In this document: piece after piece, positions 31,640 through 40,866 of the stretch | Layout: each line of letters starts with the position of its first letter | Numbering within the stretch: the stretch's first letter is position 1 | From: an uncultured Stenotrophomonas sp. | GTDB taxonomy: Bacteria; Pseudomonadota; Gammaproteobacteria; Xanthomonadales; Xanthomonadaceae | DNA length: 64,000 nucleotides | NCBI GenBank assembly: GCA_913775725.1 | Contig: CAJYNG010000008.1 | Span: forward strand, 248,001-312,000 | Direction: 5' to 3' | Translations under genes and position numbers: made by a program | The notes under the pieces: model-generated | Database searches by the model: none | Seen by the model: only the letters and a program-made list of their open reading frames with translations | What the model was told of the DNA's origin: nothing

Positions 31640-32266
31640 ATGGGGCGGATCCTGGTGCTGGCCGGCGTCAACGGCGCCGGCAAGAGTTCGCTGCTGGGTA
31701 CCTGGCTGGAAGCCGAAGGGCTGGGCTGGTTCAACCCCGATTCGTTCACCCGCCGCCTGGTAGAGGCAGGCTGGCCGCTGCCCGACGCCAATGCCGAGGC
31801 CTGGCAGGAAGGCACCCGCCGCCTGCGCCAGGCCATGGCCGATGGCACGGACTTCGCCTTCGAGACCACGCTGGGCGGCAACACCATTCCGCGCCTGCTG
31901 CGCGAGGCCTGCGAACACCATCACGTCGCGATCTGGTTCTGTGGCCTGGCCACGGTGGACCTGCACATTGCCCGCGTTGCAGCGCGGGTGGCCGCCGGCG
32001 GCCATGACATTCCGGTGGAGAAGATCCACGCCCGCTTCGATTCGGCACGCGAGAACCTGCTGGAACTGCTGCCACACCTGGCCGAGCTGCATGTCTACGA
32101 CAACAGCGCTCCCGCCGACGCCGACGGCTGCGTCGAGCCGCTGCCGGTGTTGGCGATGGCGCATGGCCAGCTGCAGTATCCGGTGTCGGTGGCCGAGCTG
32201 CTACATACGCCGGACTGGGCCAAACCCATCGTAATGCGTGCGATGGAGTTGGACACGCCGCAGTAG
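31640..32266 (+). CDS. Zeta-toxin-like P-loop kinase/ATPase
   Basis: 208-residue P-loop protein of the COG4185/zeta-toxin type. Walker A GVNGAGKSS (residues 9-17), the NPD motif (GWFNPDSFTRRLVE) and FAFETTLGG after it match zeta-like UNAG kinases/AAA proteins. Pairing with a Phd antitoxin 3 nt upstream suggests a toxin-antitoxin module. Toxicity is inferred, not shown. Its TAG stop lies inside the GTAG of a SMAG-like palindrome (GTAGATCCACCCG...GGAT at 32263-32285). Confidence 0.8.
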   Translation: MGRILVLAGVNGAGKSSLLGTWLEAEGLGWFNPDSFTRRLVEAGWPLPDANAEAWQEGTRRLRQAMADGTDFAFETTLGGNTIPRLLREACEHHHVAIWFCGLATVDLHIARVAARVAAGGHDIPVEKIHARFDSARENLLELLPHLAELHVYDNSAPADADGCVEPLPVLAMAHGQLQYPVSVAELLHTPDWAKPIVMRAMELDTPQ

Positions 32267-32375
32267 ATCCACCCGATGCATGGATGCCTTCCACACATCG
32301 CGCGAAACCGCGCCGCGCACGACTGGGCGCCAACGGAGCCGCGGTTAGACTGACCGCACACTCAAGGAGGATGAC

Positions 32376-32990
32376 ATGCACGGACCTGCGATGTTCCGCT
32401 CCACTTCGATCTGCCTGGTGCTTGCTGCGCTGGCGCTGTCCAGCCTGACGGCGACGGCGACGGCCGCGTCCAAGCGGGGGGGGGCGCCGCCCAGCCTGGT
32501 ACAGGCCTACCACGCCGCGGAAGCCAACCTGCGGCTGATTCCCGGTGACGATATCGAATCGGACTTCCGCCCGGTGTGGACAGGTGTTGCCGATCTCGAT
32601 GGTGATGGCCGTGCCGAGGTCGTGTATTTCTACACGTCCGACTACTCCGGCGGCAGCTTCGCCCAACGCAACGTTGTTGCGGTGATGACCGCATTGGCCG
32701 AGAACGATCCGCGGGGCCAGGAAGACAGGAACAGCCTGTCGCCGGTGGAAGCAGAGGACTATGCCGCCATCCGCAGGTATGGCTATGCTGACGACGCGGC
32801 TGAACAGATTCCAGGCGCCATCCGTGCCATCCGCATCCAGGGTGATCGCGTCATCGTCGATTTCACCGTCAGTGCCGGGGCGACAGTCTGCGAATGGAAG
32901 AGCCCGAACCGCCACGTCTGTCCGCCGGACGGAAACTACATCTGGACGCTGCGTTGGACGCCGGGGAAGCTGACCCGCATCAAGAAGTAG
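32376..32990 (+). CDS. Secreted protein with VCBS/FG-GAP-like motif, unknown function
   Basis: 204-residue protein with a signal peptide (to TATATAAS) and strong AAGGAGG ribosome site. One Asp-rich loop (TGVADLDGDGRAEVVYFYTS) looks like an FG-GAP/VCBS or EF-hand-like calcium loop; a Cys pair (TVCEWKSPNRHVC) may be a disulfide. I do not recognise a family. Likely periplasmic or secreted. An 8-bp hairpin (GCGCCGGG/CCCGGCGC, 33000-33023) and a SMAG follow as probable terminator. Confidence 0.65.
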   Translation: MHGPAMFRSTSICLVLAALALSSLTATATAASKRGGAPPSLVQAYHAAEANLRLIPGDDIESDFRPVWTGVADLDGDGRAEVVYFYTSDYSGGSFAQRNVVAVMTALAENDPRGQEDRNSLSPVEAEDYAAIRRYGYADDAAEQIPGAIRAIRIQGDRVIVDFTVSAGATVCEWKSPNRHVCPPDGNYIWTLRWTPGKLTRIKK

Positions 32991-32999
32991 CGCCAGGCA

Positions 33000-33056
33000 G
33001 CGCCGGGCGTATCCACCCGGCGCCACTGGCCCCGTAGATCCACGCCATGCGTGGAT
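33000..33056. terminator. Hairpin and SMAG between convergent genes
   Basis: GCGCCGGG-N8-CCCGGCGC at 33000-33023, then a GTAGATCCACG...CGTGGAT SMAG unit at 33034-33056. It lies between the convergent secreted-protein gene and the proP-like gene; no T-run, so factor-independent termination is uncertain. Confidence 0.5.
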
Positions 33057-33074
33057 GGCGTTTCGCGCCCCCCC

Positions 33075-34562
33075 TCAGGCCGGCTTCACCTGCTCAGGCT
33101 CCGCAGCCTCCGGCAGCGGCGGCAGACTCGGGTCCACCGTGACCGGCACATCGCTCTTCAACAACGCAGCGGCTTCCCTGTCGCTGCCGACGGCCGGCGG
33201 TGAACCGCGCAGCGGCAGGCCGGCGGTCTCCTTCACGAACAGCATGGTTACCAGGCCGATCACCGCCGCGCCCATCAGGTAATAGGCCGGCACCAGCGGA
33301 TCGCCGGTGCGCTCGACCAACCATGCGGTCACCAGCGGCGTGGTGCCGCCAAACAACGACACCGACACATTGAAGGCGATCGACAGCGCGCTGTAGCGTA
33401 CTGGGGTGTAGAACAGCGCCGGCAACGTGGATGGCATCGAACTGGTGAAGCACACCAGTGCCAGGCCCAGCAGCATCAGGCCGAGGAAGATCAGCCAGTC
33501 ATTGCCGCTGCCGATCAGCAGCAGGCAGGGCACGGCCAGCACCAGCAGCGCGATGCAGGCACCGATGATCATCGGGCGACGGCCAAGCTTGTCACTGAAC
33601 AATCCGCCGACGATGTTCAGTGGCATCATCACCAGCATCACGATGATGATCAGCAGCAGGCCCTTGCTCTCGGCGTAGTTCATGGTGACGCTGAGGTAAC
33701 TGGGCATGTAGGTCAGCAGCATGTAATCGGTGACGTTGAACACCAGCACCAGGCCCATGCACACCAGCAGCTGGCGGCCATGTACCTGGAACAGTGCAGC
33801 CAGCCCGGGGCGATCATGCTCGCGTTTCTCGGCTTCCTCGGCAAAGGCGCGGAACGCCGGGGTCTCTTCCAGCTTCATGCGCATGTACAGGCCGAGCAGG
33901 CCGAGTGGGCCGGCCACCAGGAATGGAATGCGCCAGCCCCAGTCCAGCATCTGCGCGTTGCTCAGCAGCATGTGCAGTGCGGTGACCGTGCCTGCGCCGG
34001 CGATGTAGCCGCCCAGCGTGCCGAACTCCAGCCAGCTGCCCATCAATCCGCGGTTGCGGTCGGTGGAATACTCGGCGATGAAGGTGGCCGCGCCGCCGTA
34101 CTCGCCACCGGTGGAGAAACCCTGCACCACGCGTGCCAGCAGCAACAGCACCGGTGCCCAGATGCCGATGCGCTCGTAGGAGGGAATCAAGCCGATCGAG
34201 AACGTACCCAGTGCCATCAGGATCATGGTGAACGCCAGTACTTTCTGGCGCCCATAGCGGTCGCCGAGCGGGCCGAACACAAGGCCGCCGAGCGGCCGCA
34301 CCAGGAACGCTACGGTAAAGGTGGCGAAGGCGGCGATCACCTGTGCCGTGGGGTTGCTGGACGGGAAGAACACCTGGCCGATGGTGACGGCCAGATAGCC
34401 GTAGACACCGAAGTCGAACCACTCCATGGCATTGCCGAGTGCGGCGGCGCCGACGGCACGCTTGAGCATGGGCTTGTCGACGACGGTGATCTCATCGACC
34501 TTCAGGTGGCGGCGGCGTTTGAACCAGCCGAAATGGGCGTGTGCCTCGGGCGTGTCCTGCAT
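33075..34562 (-). CDS. proP: MFS transporter, ProP-type (metabolite:H+ symporter)
   Basis: 495-residue, 12-helix major facilitator of the MHS subfamily. Typical motifs are GNAMEWFDFGVYGYLAVTIG near the start, FGPLGDRYGRQKVL in loop 2-3 and FSDKLGRRPMI in loop 8-9, with the EYGGAATFIAEYS signature. ProP imports proline, glycine betaine and other osmolytes with H+. The C-terminal tail here is not the long coiled coil of E. coli ProP, so osmosensing may differ. AAGGGAG before ATG supports this start. The ~470 nt upstream hold no gene. Confidence 0.82.
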   Translation of the reverse strand: MQDTPEAHAHFGWFKRRRHLKVDEITVVDKPMLKRAVGAAALGNAMEWFDFGVYGYLAVTIGQVFFPSSNPTAQVIAAFATFTVAFLVRPLGGLVFGPLGDRYGRQKVLAFTMILMALGTFSIGLIPSYERIGIWAPVLLLLARVVQGFSTGGEYGGAATFIAEYSTDRNRGLMGSWLEFGTLGGYIAGAGTVTALHMLLSNAQMLDWGWRIPFLVAGPLGLLGLYMRMKLEETPAFRAFAEEAEKREHDRPGLAALFQVHGRQLLVCMGLVLVFNVTDYMLLTYMPSYLSVTMNYAESKGLLLIIIVMLVMMPLNIVGGLFSDKLGRRPMIIGACIALLVLAVPCLLLIGSGNDWLIFLGLMLLGLALVCFTSSMPSTLPALFYTPVRYSALSIAFNVSVSLFGGTTPLVTAWLVERTGDPLVPAYYLMGAAVIGLVTMLFVKETAGLPLRGSPPAVGSDREAAALLKSDVPVTVDPSLPPLPEAAEPEQVKPA

Positions 34563-35036
34563 GGGGGCTCCCTTGTAGGTATGGAATAGGGGAATGGGCG
34601 GTGTGGTGTGTCCCGGAAATCGGAAACGGCGATGCGGGCGCAAGTGGCGCAGGGGCATCGATGAGTGGCGTGGGGGCCGGGGAATGTGTGCAGGCGCAAT
34701 GCCACGCGCACGGCGAAGCACCGCCGCAGAGGCGGAGACGCGACAGCGGAATCACAGCGGCCGCGCAGTCAGCGGCCGGATATCACATCAGCGTAGGGGT
34801 GCAGGCAGAGGGCCTGCGGGCGTCATCCGCCGGGATCCAGCGCAAGGCGATGGAAATGCAGGGCGGGAGCATTCGTGGCAAGCGAAGCGCCGGTCGGCAG
34901 TGCTTCCCACGTAACAGGTGCGCCCGTCACGTAGTGGGTCTTGTCGATCATTGATTCATCATAACGGCATCGGCGTGAGCGTGCAGCGAAGCGGACTGAT
35001 CTGCACGCCGTGTTCCACTCTGTCTGTTCAGATGCC
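34563..35036. other. Long intergenic region upstream of proP
   Basis: No credible gene: reading frames here lack ribosome sites and recognisable protein sequence. I see a GCAGGC-N5-GCCTGC hairpin at 34801-34817 and a repeated AGCGGCCG at ~34757-34778. It could include a long leader or promoter for proP or the small membrane gene. Confidence 0.5.
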
Positions 35037-35264
35037 TCAGGCCGATTTCGCCACCAAGCCGAACACCGTGCAGGCCATCGCCAAGGCGCCCGGTAGTGCC
35101 AGTTTCCGCGTGACCAGTGCGGCGCCGATCATGGTGAGCACCGAGAGCATGATGGCCAGGGCGAAGAACGGTTGGCCCTGCAGGAACTGGTGGATGCAAC
35201 CGGCACAGCCGGCAATGGCCAGGCTGGTGGCAAAGCAGACGTGGAACAGTGAGCCAGCGTACAC
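35037..35264 (-). CDS. Small membrane protein of unknown function
   Basis: ~75-residue protein with two or three predicted helices (LFHVCFATSLAIAGCAGCIH, FFALAIMLSVLTMIGAALVT, ALPGALAMACTVFGLVAKSA). The GTG start with AGGAAC 8 nt upstream gives MYAGSLFHVC; a longer ATG form has an unlikely N-terminus. Three cysteines cluster in the first helix (CFATSLAIAGCAGC). I do not recognise the family. Divergent from the host-attachment-type gene. Confidence 0.55.
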   Translation of the reverse strand: MYAGSLFHVCFATSLAIAGCAGCIHQFLQGQPFFALAIMLSVLTMIGAALVTRKLALPGALAMACTVFGLVAKSA

Positions 35265-35426
35265 AGAGGTTCCTCGCGATGATGGAGGCCATAGCGGCGG
35301 GCAGCCGGACAAATTTAGCGCTGATTGCAGATTGCGATGACGGGATCACATCCTGTACGCGCTCTGGTGACATCGGCGTGCATAAGGTGGAGCGCACACC
35401 CACTTTTCGGATTGATGGAGGATGCA

Positions 35427-35843
35427 ATGGCGCGGACGATTCCCGAAGGAACCCTGATCGTGGTAGCCGACGGTGGTTCGGCGCGGGTGTTCACCAACGT
35501 GGGCAGCAACCACCAGTTGACCCTGAAGCAGGAAGGCGAACTGCGCCTGCAGGACATCAGCGAGCAGGGTGTATCCGGGCAGGGGCCTGCGGGTGCAGTG
35601 CCGAAGGACATGTCGGTCTCGCAGCTCAATGAGGCCACGTTCGCCAAGCAGGTGGCGGAACAGCTCAATGAGGATGCGTTGAAGAACCGCTATGCACATC
35701 TGGTGTTGATCGCGGATCCGACCACGCTGGGTCGCATCCGCCCGCTGCTGCACAAGGAAACCCAGGCCCGCCTGCTGGGCGACATCGCCAAGGACCTGAC
35801 CAACGCACCGCTGGCGGACATCCAGAAGGCGCTGGCGGCGTAG
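35427..35843 (+). CDS. Host-attachment family protein
   Basis: 138-residue protein matching the host-attachment family first noted in Agrobacterium: N-terminal LIVVADGGSARVFTNVGSNH, central Asp/Gly-rich segment, and C-terminal LVLIADPTTLGRIRPLLHKE then TQARLLGDIAKDLTNAPLADIQ. These proteins share a fold with archaeal release-factor-like baeRF domains; true role unknown. GGAGG 7 nt before ATG fixes the start. Followed 5 nt later by a thioredoxin-like gene. Confidence 0.82.
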   Translation: MARTIPEGTLIVVADGGSARVFTNVGSNHQLTLKQEGELRLQDISEQGVSGQGPAGAVPKDMSVSQLNEATFAKQVAEQLNEDALKNRYAHLVLIADPTTLGRIRPLLHKETQARLLGDIAKDLTNAPLADIQKALAA

Positions 35844-35848
35844 CGCGG

Positions 35849-36172
35849 ATGCCTTTCATGCGCGATCACCTGTCGGCGGAGCCCGACCGCTCGGATGTGG
35901 AGGCGCAGGTCGGCTGGCAGCTCCTTGAGTTCGGTGCACCCTGGTGTGGGCATTGCCAGGCCGCGCAGCCCGCGCTGCAGGCCTTTGTCGAAGCGAACGA
36001 TCTGCCGCACTGGAAGATCGAGGATGGCAAGGGAAGGCCATTGGGGCGAGCGTTCAAGGTGAAGCTGTGGCCGACGGTGGTGCTGCTGCACGATGGAGAA
36101 GAGGTTGCGCGGGTGGTAAGACCGCTGGATCGTGCGGATCTGACGTCGTTGCAGACCGCGCTTCCCGATTGA
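35849..36172 (+). CDS. Thioredoxin-family protein
   Basis: 107-residue thioredoxin-fold protein with redox centre WCGHC (Cys33-Cys36) and cis-Pro region FKVKLWPTVVLLHDG. No signal peptide, so cytoplasmic. The N-terminus is shortened compared with E. coli thioredoxin. ATG codons at 35849 and 35858 are both possible. Likely co-transcribed with the host-attachment gene. Confidence 0.8.
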   Translation: MPFMRDHLSAEPDRSDVEAQVGWQLLEFGAPWCGHCQAAQPALQAFVEANDLPHWKIEDGKGRPLGRAFKVKLWPTVVLLHDGEEVARVVRPLDRADLTSLQTALPD

Positions 36173-36268
36173 AGATTGAACCGGGCGTGGGAAGCCGGGC
36201 AGTCGCACTGCAGCATGCGGCGCGACAGGCCCGGTGCTAGGATCTGACTATCACCTGAATCGATCCAA

Positions 36269-38620
36269 ATGCCGATGCCCACGCTGGACCGTCGTCTCCT
36301 GATCGCTGTCGCCGCCACGGCGATGCTCGCTTCCGGCCTGGCTTCGGCCGCGCCAGCCAGAACTGCCGCCGACAAGGCCTATGCCTCGGTCGACCCGTTC
36401 ATCGGCACCGGGGGGGAAGGCCACACCTATCCGGGTGCAACGGTGCCGTTCGGCATGGTCCAGCTCAGCCCGGATACGCGTATCCAGCCACGCGAGAAAG
36501 CCTACGGTTGGGCGGCCGGCTACCGCTACGACGACAGCAGCATCGTCGGCTTCTCGCACACGCATTTTTCCGGCACCGGCCATTCCGATCTGGGCGACAT
36601 CCTGCTGATGCCGTTCACGGGCAGTCCCGGCCTGGAGCGTGGCGATCCTGAGAAGCCGGGCAGCGGCTATGCCTCTCGCTTCCGCCATGACGATGAGAAG
36701 GCCGAGCCGGGCTACTACGCCGTCACCCTGGACGACTACAAGGTGCGCGCCGAGCTGACCACCAGTGCGCGCGTGGGCGTGCATCGCTACGCCTTCCCCA
36801 AGGGCGCCGACGCCAAGGTGCTGCTGGACATGCGCACCAGCATGTACGACTACCCGGGCAAGGTGCTGTGGTCGCGGGTGCGGGTGCGCGCCGATGGCAC
36901 CGTGACCGGCTTCCGAGAGACGCGCGGCTGGGCGCCAGGTCGCCAGCTGTACTTCGCGATGCGTTTCTCGCGGCCGCTGGCCGGGCATGAGCTGCACAAC
37001 ACCGAGCAGGACGTCGTCTACAAGGGCTTCCCGCCGCCGGGCGAGAAGGATCCGGCGCAACGCGCACAGATCGAAGGTCGCCAGTTGGTGGGCACCTTCG
37101 CATTCGGCAAGCTGGACGCACCGCTGGTGGTCAAGGTCGCAATCTCACCCGTCAGCGAGGCCGGCGCCATTGCCAACCTCGACGCGGAAGTGGCCGACTT
37201 CGATTTCGATCGCGTGCGTGCGCAGGCGAAGCAGGAATGGACGCGGGCGCTGTCGGTACTCGATATCGATGCGCCGGAACACGCGCGGCGAAGCGCCTAT
37301 ACCGCGCTGTACCACACCATGCTGGGGCCGACGCTGTTCATGGATGCCGATGGCCAGTACCGCGGTTCAGACAACGCAGTGTACAAGGCCGACGGTTTCA
37401 CGAACTATTCGACGTTCTCGCTGTGGGACACCTACCGTGCGCTGCACCCGTTGCTGACGCTGGTGCAGCCGGAGAAGCGCAACAGCGACTTCGTTAATTC
37501 CATGCTGGCCCACCATGAGCACAGCCCGTACGGCATGCTGCCGGTGTGGTCGTTCCATGGCCTGGAAGACTGGTGCATGATCGGTTACCACGCCGTGCCG
37601 GTCATTGCCGACGCCTACGTGAAGGGCATCCGCGGTTTCGACGCCGACAAGGCATTGAAGGCGATGGTCGAGACCGCCAACTACGGCCCCTATGACGGCA
37701 TCGCGCAGTACCGCGAGCTGGGCTATGTGCCGATTGACGAGGAAGGTGAAGCGGCCAGCAAGACGCTGGAATACGCCTTCGATGATTGGACCATTGCGCG
37801 CATGGCGCAGGCGATGGGCAAGACCGATGTGGCGGCGGCCTTCGACAAGCGTGCCGGCAACTGGCGCAACGCCTTCGACAAGGACACTGGCTTCATGCGC
37901 GCACGCAAGCGCGATGGCCGTTTCCGCACCCCGTTCGACCCCAGCGCCAGCGGCTACGGCACCGACTACACCGAAGGCAACGCCTGGCAGTATTCGTGGT
38001 ACGTGCCGCAGGACGTCGCCGGCCTGGCGGCAGCGCATGGTGGCAGCGACAAGCTGCTCGCGCGCCTGGACGAGGTGTTCAACGCCAAGGTGGATCCGTC
38101 CATCTTCGAGCACATGGAAGACATCACCGGGCTGATCGGCTGGTATGCACATGGCAACGAACCCAGTCACCATGTGGCCTACCTGTACTCGTACGCCGGC
38201 CAGCCGTGGCGCACCCAGGCGCGGCTGAAGCAGATCATGGACACCCAGTACGCTGACCGCCCCGATGGCCTGGCCGGCAATGATGACGTTGGCCAGATGT
38301 CGGCGTGGTACGTGTTCACCACGCTGGGCTTCTACCCGGTGGCGCCGGGCTCGGGCGAGTACATCCTCGGCCGCCCGTTCCTGCCGAAGACCGCGATGCG
38401 CCTGCCGAACGGCAAGACGTTCACCATCGTGGCCGATGGGCTGGATGACAAGCACACGTACGTTGGCAGCGTGAGCCTCAACGGCAAGCCGCTGCAGCGC
38501 ACCTTCCTGCGCCATGACGAGATCCTGGCAGGTGGCGAGCTGCGTTTCGCCATGCAGGCCGGGCCGAACAAGGATTGGCCGGGGCAGGGCGCGCAGGCGC
38601 CGTATTCGATGAGCCGGTGA
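36269..38620 (+). CDS. GH92-family glycosidase (alpha-mannosidase type)
   Basis: 783-residue secreted glycoside hydrolase family 92 protein. A signal peptide (to LASAAPA) is followed by the family start DPFIGTGGEGHTYPGATVPF, GFSHTHFSGTGHSDLGD, and a catalytic (alpha/alpha)6 domain with YTEGNAWQYSWYVPQDVAGL and GNDDVGQMSAWYVFTTLGFY, both family signatures. GH92 enzymes are Ca-dependent exo-alpha-mannosidases acting on N-glycans. Length is normal. ATG at 36269 or 36275; no clear ribosome site. It stands alone between other units. Confidence 0.88.
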   Translation: MPMPTLDRRLLIAVAATAMLASGLASAAPARTAADKAYASVDPFIGTGGEGHTYPGATVPFGMVQLSPDTRIQPREKAYGWAAGYRYDDSSIVGFSHTHFSGTGHSDLGDILLMPFTGSPGLERGDPEKPGSGYASRFRHDDEKAEPGYYAVTLDDYKVRAELTTSARVGVHRYAFPKGADAKVLLDMRTSMYDYPGKVLWSRVRVRADGTVTGFRETRGWAPGRQLYFAMRFSRPLAGHELHNTEQDVVYKGFPPPGEKDPAQRAQIEGRQLVGTFAFGKLDAPLVVKVAISPVSEAGAIANLDAEVADFDFDRVRAQAKQEWTRALSVLDIDAPEHARRSAYTALYHTMLGPTLFMDADGQYRGSDNAVYKADGFTNYSTFSLWDTYRALHPLLTLVQPEKRNSDFVNSMLAHHEHSPYGMLPVWSFHGLEDWCMIGYHAVPVIADAYVKGIRGFDADKALKAMVETANYGPYDGIAQYRELGYVPIDEEGEAASKTLEYAFDDWTIARMAQAMGKTDVAAAFDKRAGNWRNAFDKDTGFMRARKRDGRFRTPFDPSASGYGTDYTEGNAWQYSWYVPQDVAGLAAAHGGSDKLLARLDEVFNAKVDPSIFEHMEDITGLIGWYAHGNEPSHHVAYLYSYAGQPWRTQARLKQIMDTQYADRPDGLAGNDDVGQMSAWYVFTTLGFYPVAPGSGEYILGRPFLPKTAMRLPNGKTFTIVADGLDDKHTYVGSVSLNGKPLQRTFLRHDEILAGGELRFAMQAGPNKDWPGQGAQAPYSMSR

Positions 38621-38630
38621 TGCGCACGTG

Positions 38631-38744
38631 GTAGGTGCCGACCTTGGTCGGCACGCTTCACGGGTGACCTGATACCTGTAGAGCCGAGCCCATGCTCGGC
38701 TGCTTTTGGCACGGTGCCTGAGCCGAGCATGGGCTCGGCTCTAC
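38631..38744. repeat. SMAG monomer and inverted dimer
   Basis: GTAGGTGCCGACC...GGTCGGCAC at 38631-38654, then GTAGAGCCGAGCC... from 38678 mirrored by ...GGCTCGGCTCTAC ending 38744. It separates the convergent GH92 and sensor-kinase genes. Confidence 0.9.
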
Positions 38745-38763
38745 GAGGGCAATTCGACAAAGG

Positions 38764-40137
38764 TCAACGGAACCACACCCCCACCCGCGCGCCACCGAGC
38801 GGCGCCGTTTCGATCTTCAACATCGCACCGTGCCGCTGCGCGATCTCGGCCACGATCGCCAGTCCCAGGCCGCAGCCATCGCCTTCGCTGCTGGCCCGGT
38901 AGAAGCGTTCCGTGACGCGCGCGCGTTCGGCTTCGGCGATGCCGGCGCCGTCATCGTCCACCCATACCTGCACGCCGTCAGCCTCCTGCCGAACGCCGAG
39001 GGTGATCACACCGGGCACCACGCCGTAGCGCAACGCGTTGTCCAGCAGGTTGCCCAATGCCTCGCGCAACAGCTGCGGGTCGCCCTGTACCTGCACGCCG
39101 TCGTCGGGCCCGTCGTAACCCAGGTCCACGCCCGCCACCAACGCACGGTCGGCGTAGCGTTCGACCACGCCACGCGCCAGCGCGGCCAGATCCAGCGGCT
39201 GCAGCGGCAGTGCACTGCCATGTGGATCTTCCGATCGGCTGAGCATCAGCAGCTGGTTGACCAGGTGCTGCAGCCGCGCCAGCCCGGCCAACGTGCCGGA
39301 CAGCGCCAGCTGCTGGGCCTGCGGATCGTGCTGGCGCAATGAACTCTCCAGCTCCACCTGCATTGCCGCAAGCGGCGTGCGCAGCTGGTGCGCGGCATTG
39401 CTCACGAAGCGCCGTTGCGCGGCCTGCATGGCGTCCAGTCGCTGCAGCAGCGCGTTGTACGCCTCCACCGCCGGCCACAGTTCGCGCGGGGCTTCCTGTG
39501 CAGGATCCAGCGGCGCCAGCGGGTCTGGGCGGGGGCTGGCCAAGCGCCGCGCCACCTGGTTGGCATGGCGTGCGGCAGCGCCTGTACCGGACCAGGCCAG
39601 CCACGCCGCCAATGCCAGGATCGCAGCCTGGAACGGAGCGCTGGTCAGCAGCAGCTTGCGCTCCAGCCGATGGCGCTTGCGCAGTGTCTCGGCCACGCGC
39701 AGCCGGATGTCATGGCCCGGCTCGGCGCTGACCACTACCTCAACCATGCGCACGGCCTGGCCACGCAGTCGCGCGTCGTAGTACACCGCGTCGTCGCTGC
39801 TGGCGGACATCGCCGGGCGTGGCAACGCCTCGGGCAGGTCGCCATACAGGCGCCCACCCGCGGCGTCGACAACCTCGCCATGCACTTCGTCGGCGGTGTC
39901 CCAGGTGAACATGCGCGAGACCGCCGGGGTGATCTCGATTGAAGCGCGACCATCCTGCACCGTCACCAGCTCGGACAACGACATCGCCGAATCCAGCAGC
40001 CAGCGGTCGTAGACCTGGCCGGCATAGAAGCGCGCCAAGGCGAATGAACCCACTGCGCTGCACAGCAGCAGTACCAGCAGCGGCAGCCACAGGCGCCGCA
40101 GCAGCAGGCCACGCAGGCTGTGCACGCGCTCAGTCAC
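38764..40137 (-). CDS. Sensor histidine kinase, TctE/QseC-like
   Basis: 457-residue membrane kinase with two helices (~15-36 and ~166-183) around a periplasmic 2CSK_N-like sensor region, a HAMP-less linker, H-box NAAHQLRTPLAAM (His250), and ATPase domain (LGNLLDNALRYG, DDGAGI, GCGLGLAIVAEIA). GTG start overlapping the end of the response regulator by 8 nt. Partner of the preceding regulator; divergent from the czcCBA-like operon and probably its metal-responsive controller, though TctE relatives sense carboxylates. Confidence 0.83.
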   Translation of the reverse strand: MTERVHSLRGLLLRRLWLPLLVLLLCSAVGSFALARFYAGQVYDRWLLDSAMSLSELVTVQDGRASIEITPAVSRMFTWDTADEVHGEVVDAAGGRLYGDLPEALPRPAMSASSDDAVYYDARLRGQAVRMVEVVVSAEPGHDIRLRVAETLRKRHRLERKLLLTSAPFQAAILALAAWLAWSGTGAAARHANQVARRLASPRPDPLAPLDPAQEAPRELWPAVEAYNALLQRLDAMQAAQRRFVSNAAHQLRTPLAAMQVELESSLRQHDPQAQQLALSGTLAGLARLQHLVNQLLMLSRSEDPHGSALPLQPLDLAALARGVVERYADRALVAGVDLGYDGPDDGVQVQGDPQLLREALGNLLDNALRYGVVPGVITLGVRQEADGVQVWVDDDGAGIAEAERARVTERFYRASSEGDGCGLGLAIVAEIAQRHGAMLKIETAPLGGARVGVWFR

Positions 40138-40804
40138 CCACGGCCTCCAACCGGTATCCAAGCCCACGCAGCATGCGGATGCCGACGCCGGCACGCGCCT
40201 GTTCCAGTTTGCGGCGCAGGCGGCTGACATGCACTTCGATCACCGACAGGTTGGCCTCGTGGTCCCAGCTGTACAGCGCATCGAACAGACGCTGCTTGGT
40301 AACCGTTCGGCCGGGATGCTGCATCAGCGCATCGACCAGCGACAACTCGCGCGCGGTCAGTTCGATGCGCTGGCCGTCCACCTGCACTTCATTGCGGATG
40401 CTGTCGAAGCACAACCGGCCCAGGCGCTTCTGCGCTGGTGCATCACTGCGACGCCGGGACAGCGCCCGCAGACGCGCTTCCAGCTCGCCGAGTGCGAATG
40501 GCTTGGCCAGGTAATCGTCGCCACCGCGGTCGAGACCGAGGATGCGGTCTTCCACACCGTCGCGTGCGGTCAGGATCAGCACCGGCAGGGTGGTGCCGTC
40601 GTTACGCAGGCGCGAGAGCAGGTCGAGGCCATCCACGTCGGGCAATGAAAGGTCGAGCACCATCACGTCATATGGTGCGCTGGCCAGTGCAGCGGGTGCG
40701 TGCAGCCCGCGCGAAAGGTGGTCGCACAGATGACCGGCACCCTGCAGGGCGCGGATCAGTCCATCGGCCAGAGCGGCGTCGTCTTCGATCAGCAGGATTC
40801 GCAT
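40130..40804 (-). CDS. OmpR-family response regulator, TctD/QseB-like
   Basis: 224-residue regulator: receiver domain (acidic pair IEDDA, phospho-acceptor Asp51 in VMVLDLSLPD, Lys in YLAKPF) and a winged-helix output domain (ARELSLVDALMQHPGRTVTK ... VIEVHVSRLRRKLEQ). ATG gives MRILLIEDD. Transcribed with the overlapping kinase gene; only 62 nt separate it from the divergent TolC-family gene, so both promoters share that short region. Confidence 0.86.
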   Translation of the reverse strand: MRILLIEDDAALADGLIRALQGAGHLCDHLSRGLHAPAALASAPYDVMVLDLSLPDVDGLDLLSRLRNDGTTLPVLILTARDGVEDRILGLDRGGDDYLAKPFALGELEARLRALSRRRSDAPAQKRLGRLCFDSIRNEVQVDGQRIELTARELSLVDALMQHPGRTVTKQRLFDALYSWDHEANLSVIEVHVSRLRRKLEQARAGVGIRMLRGLGYRLEAVGD

Positions 40805-40866
40805 TGCAAGCTTCGTGCAAGGTTGGGGCAAGTTTGGCGCAAGTGCGTCACCTTACCGTGACGTGC

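Noticed and set aside
34541-34954. Possible gene upstream of proP
   Set aside because: No ribosome site, no recognisable protein sequence, atypical composition; treated as intergenic.
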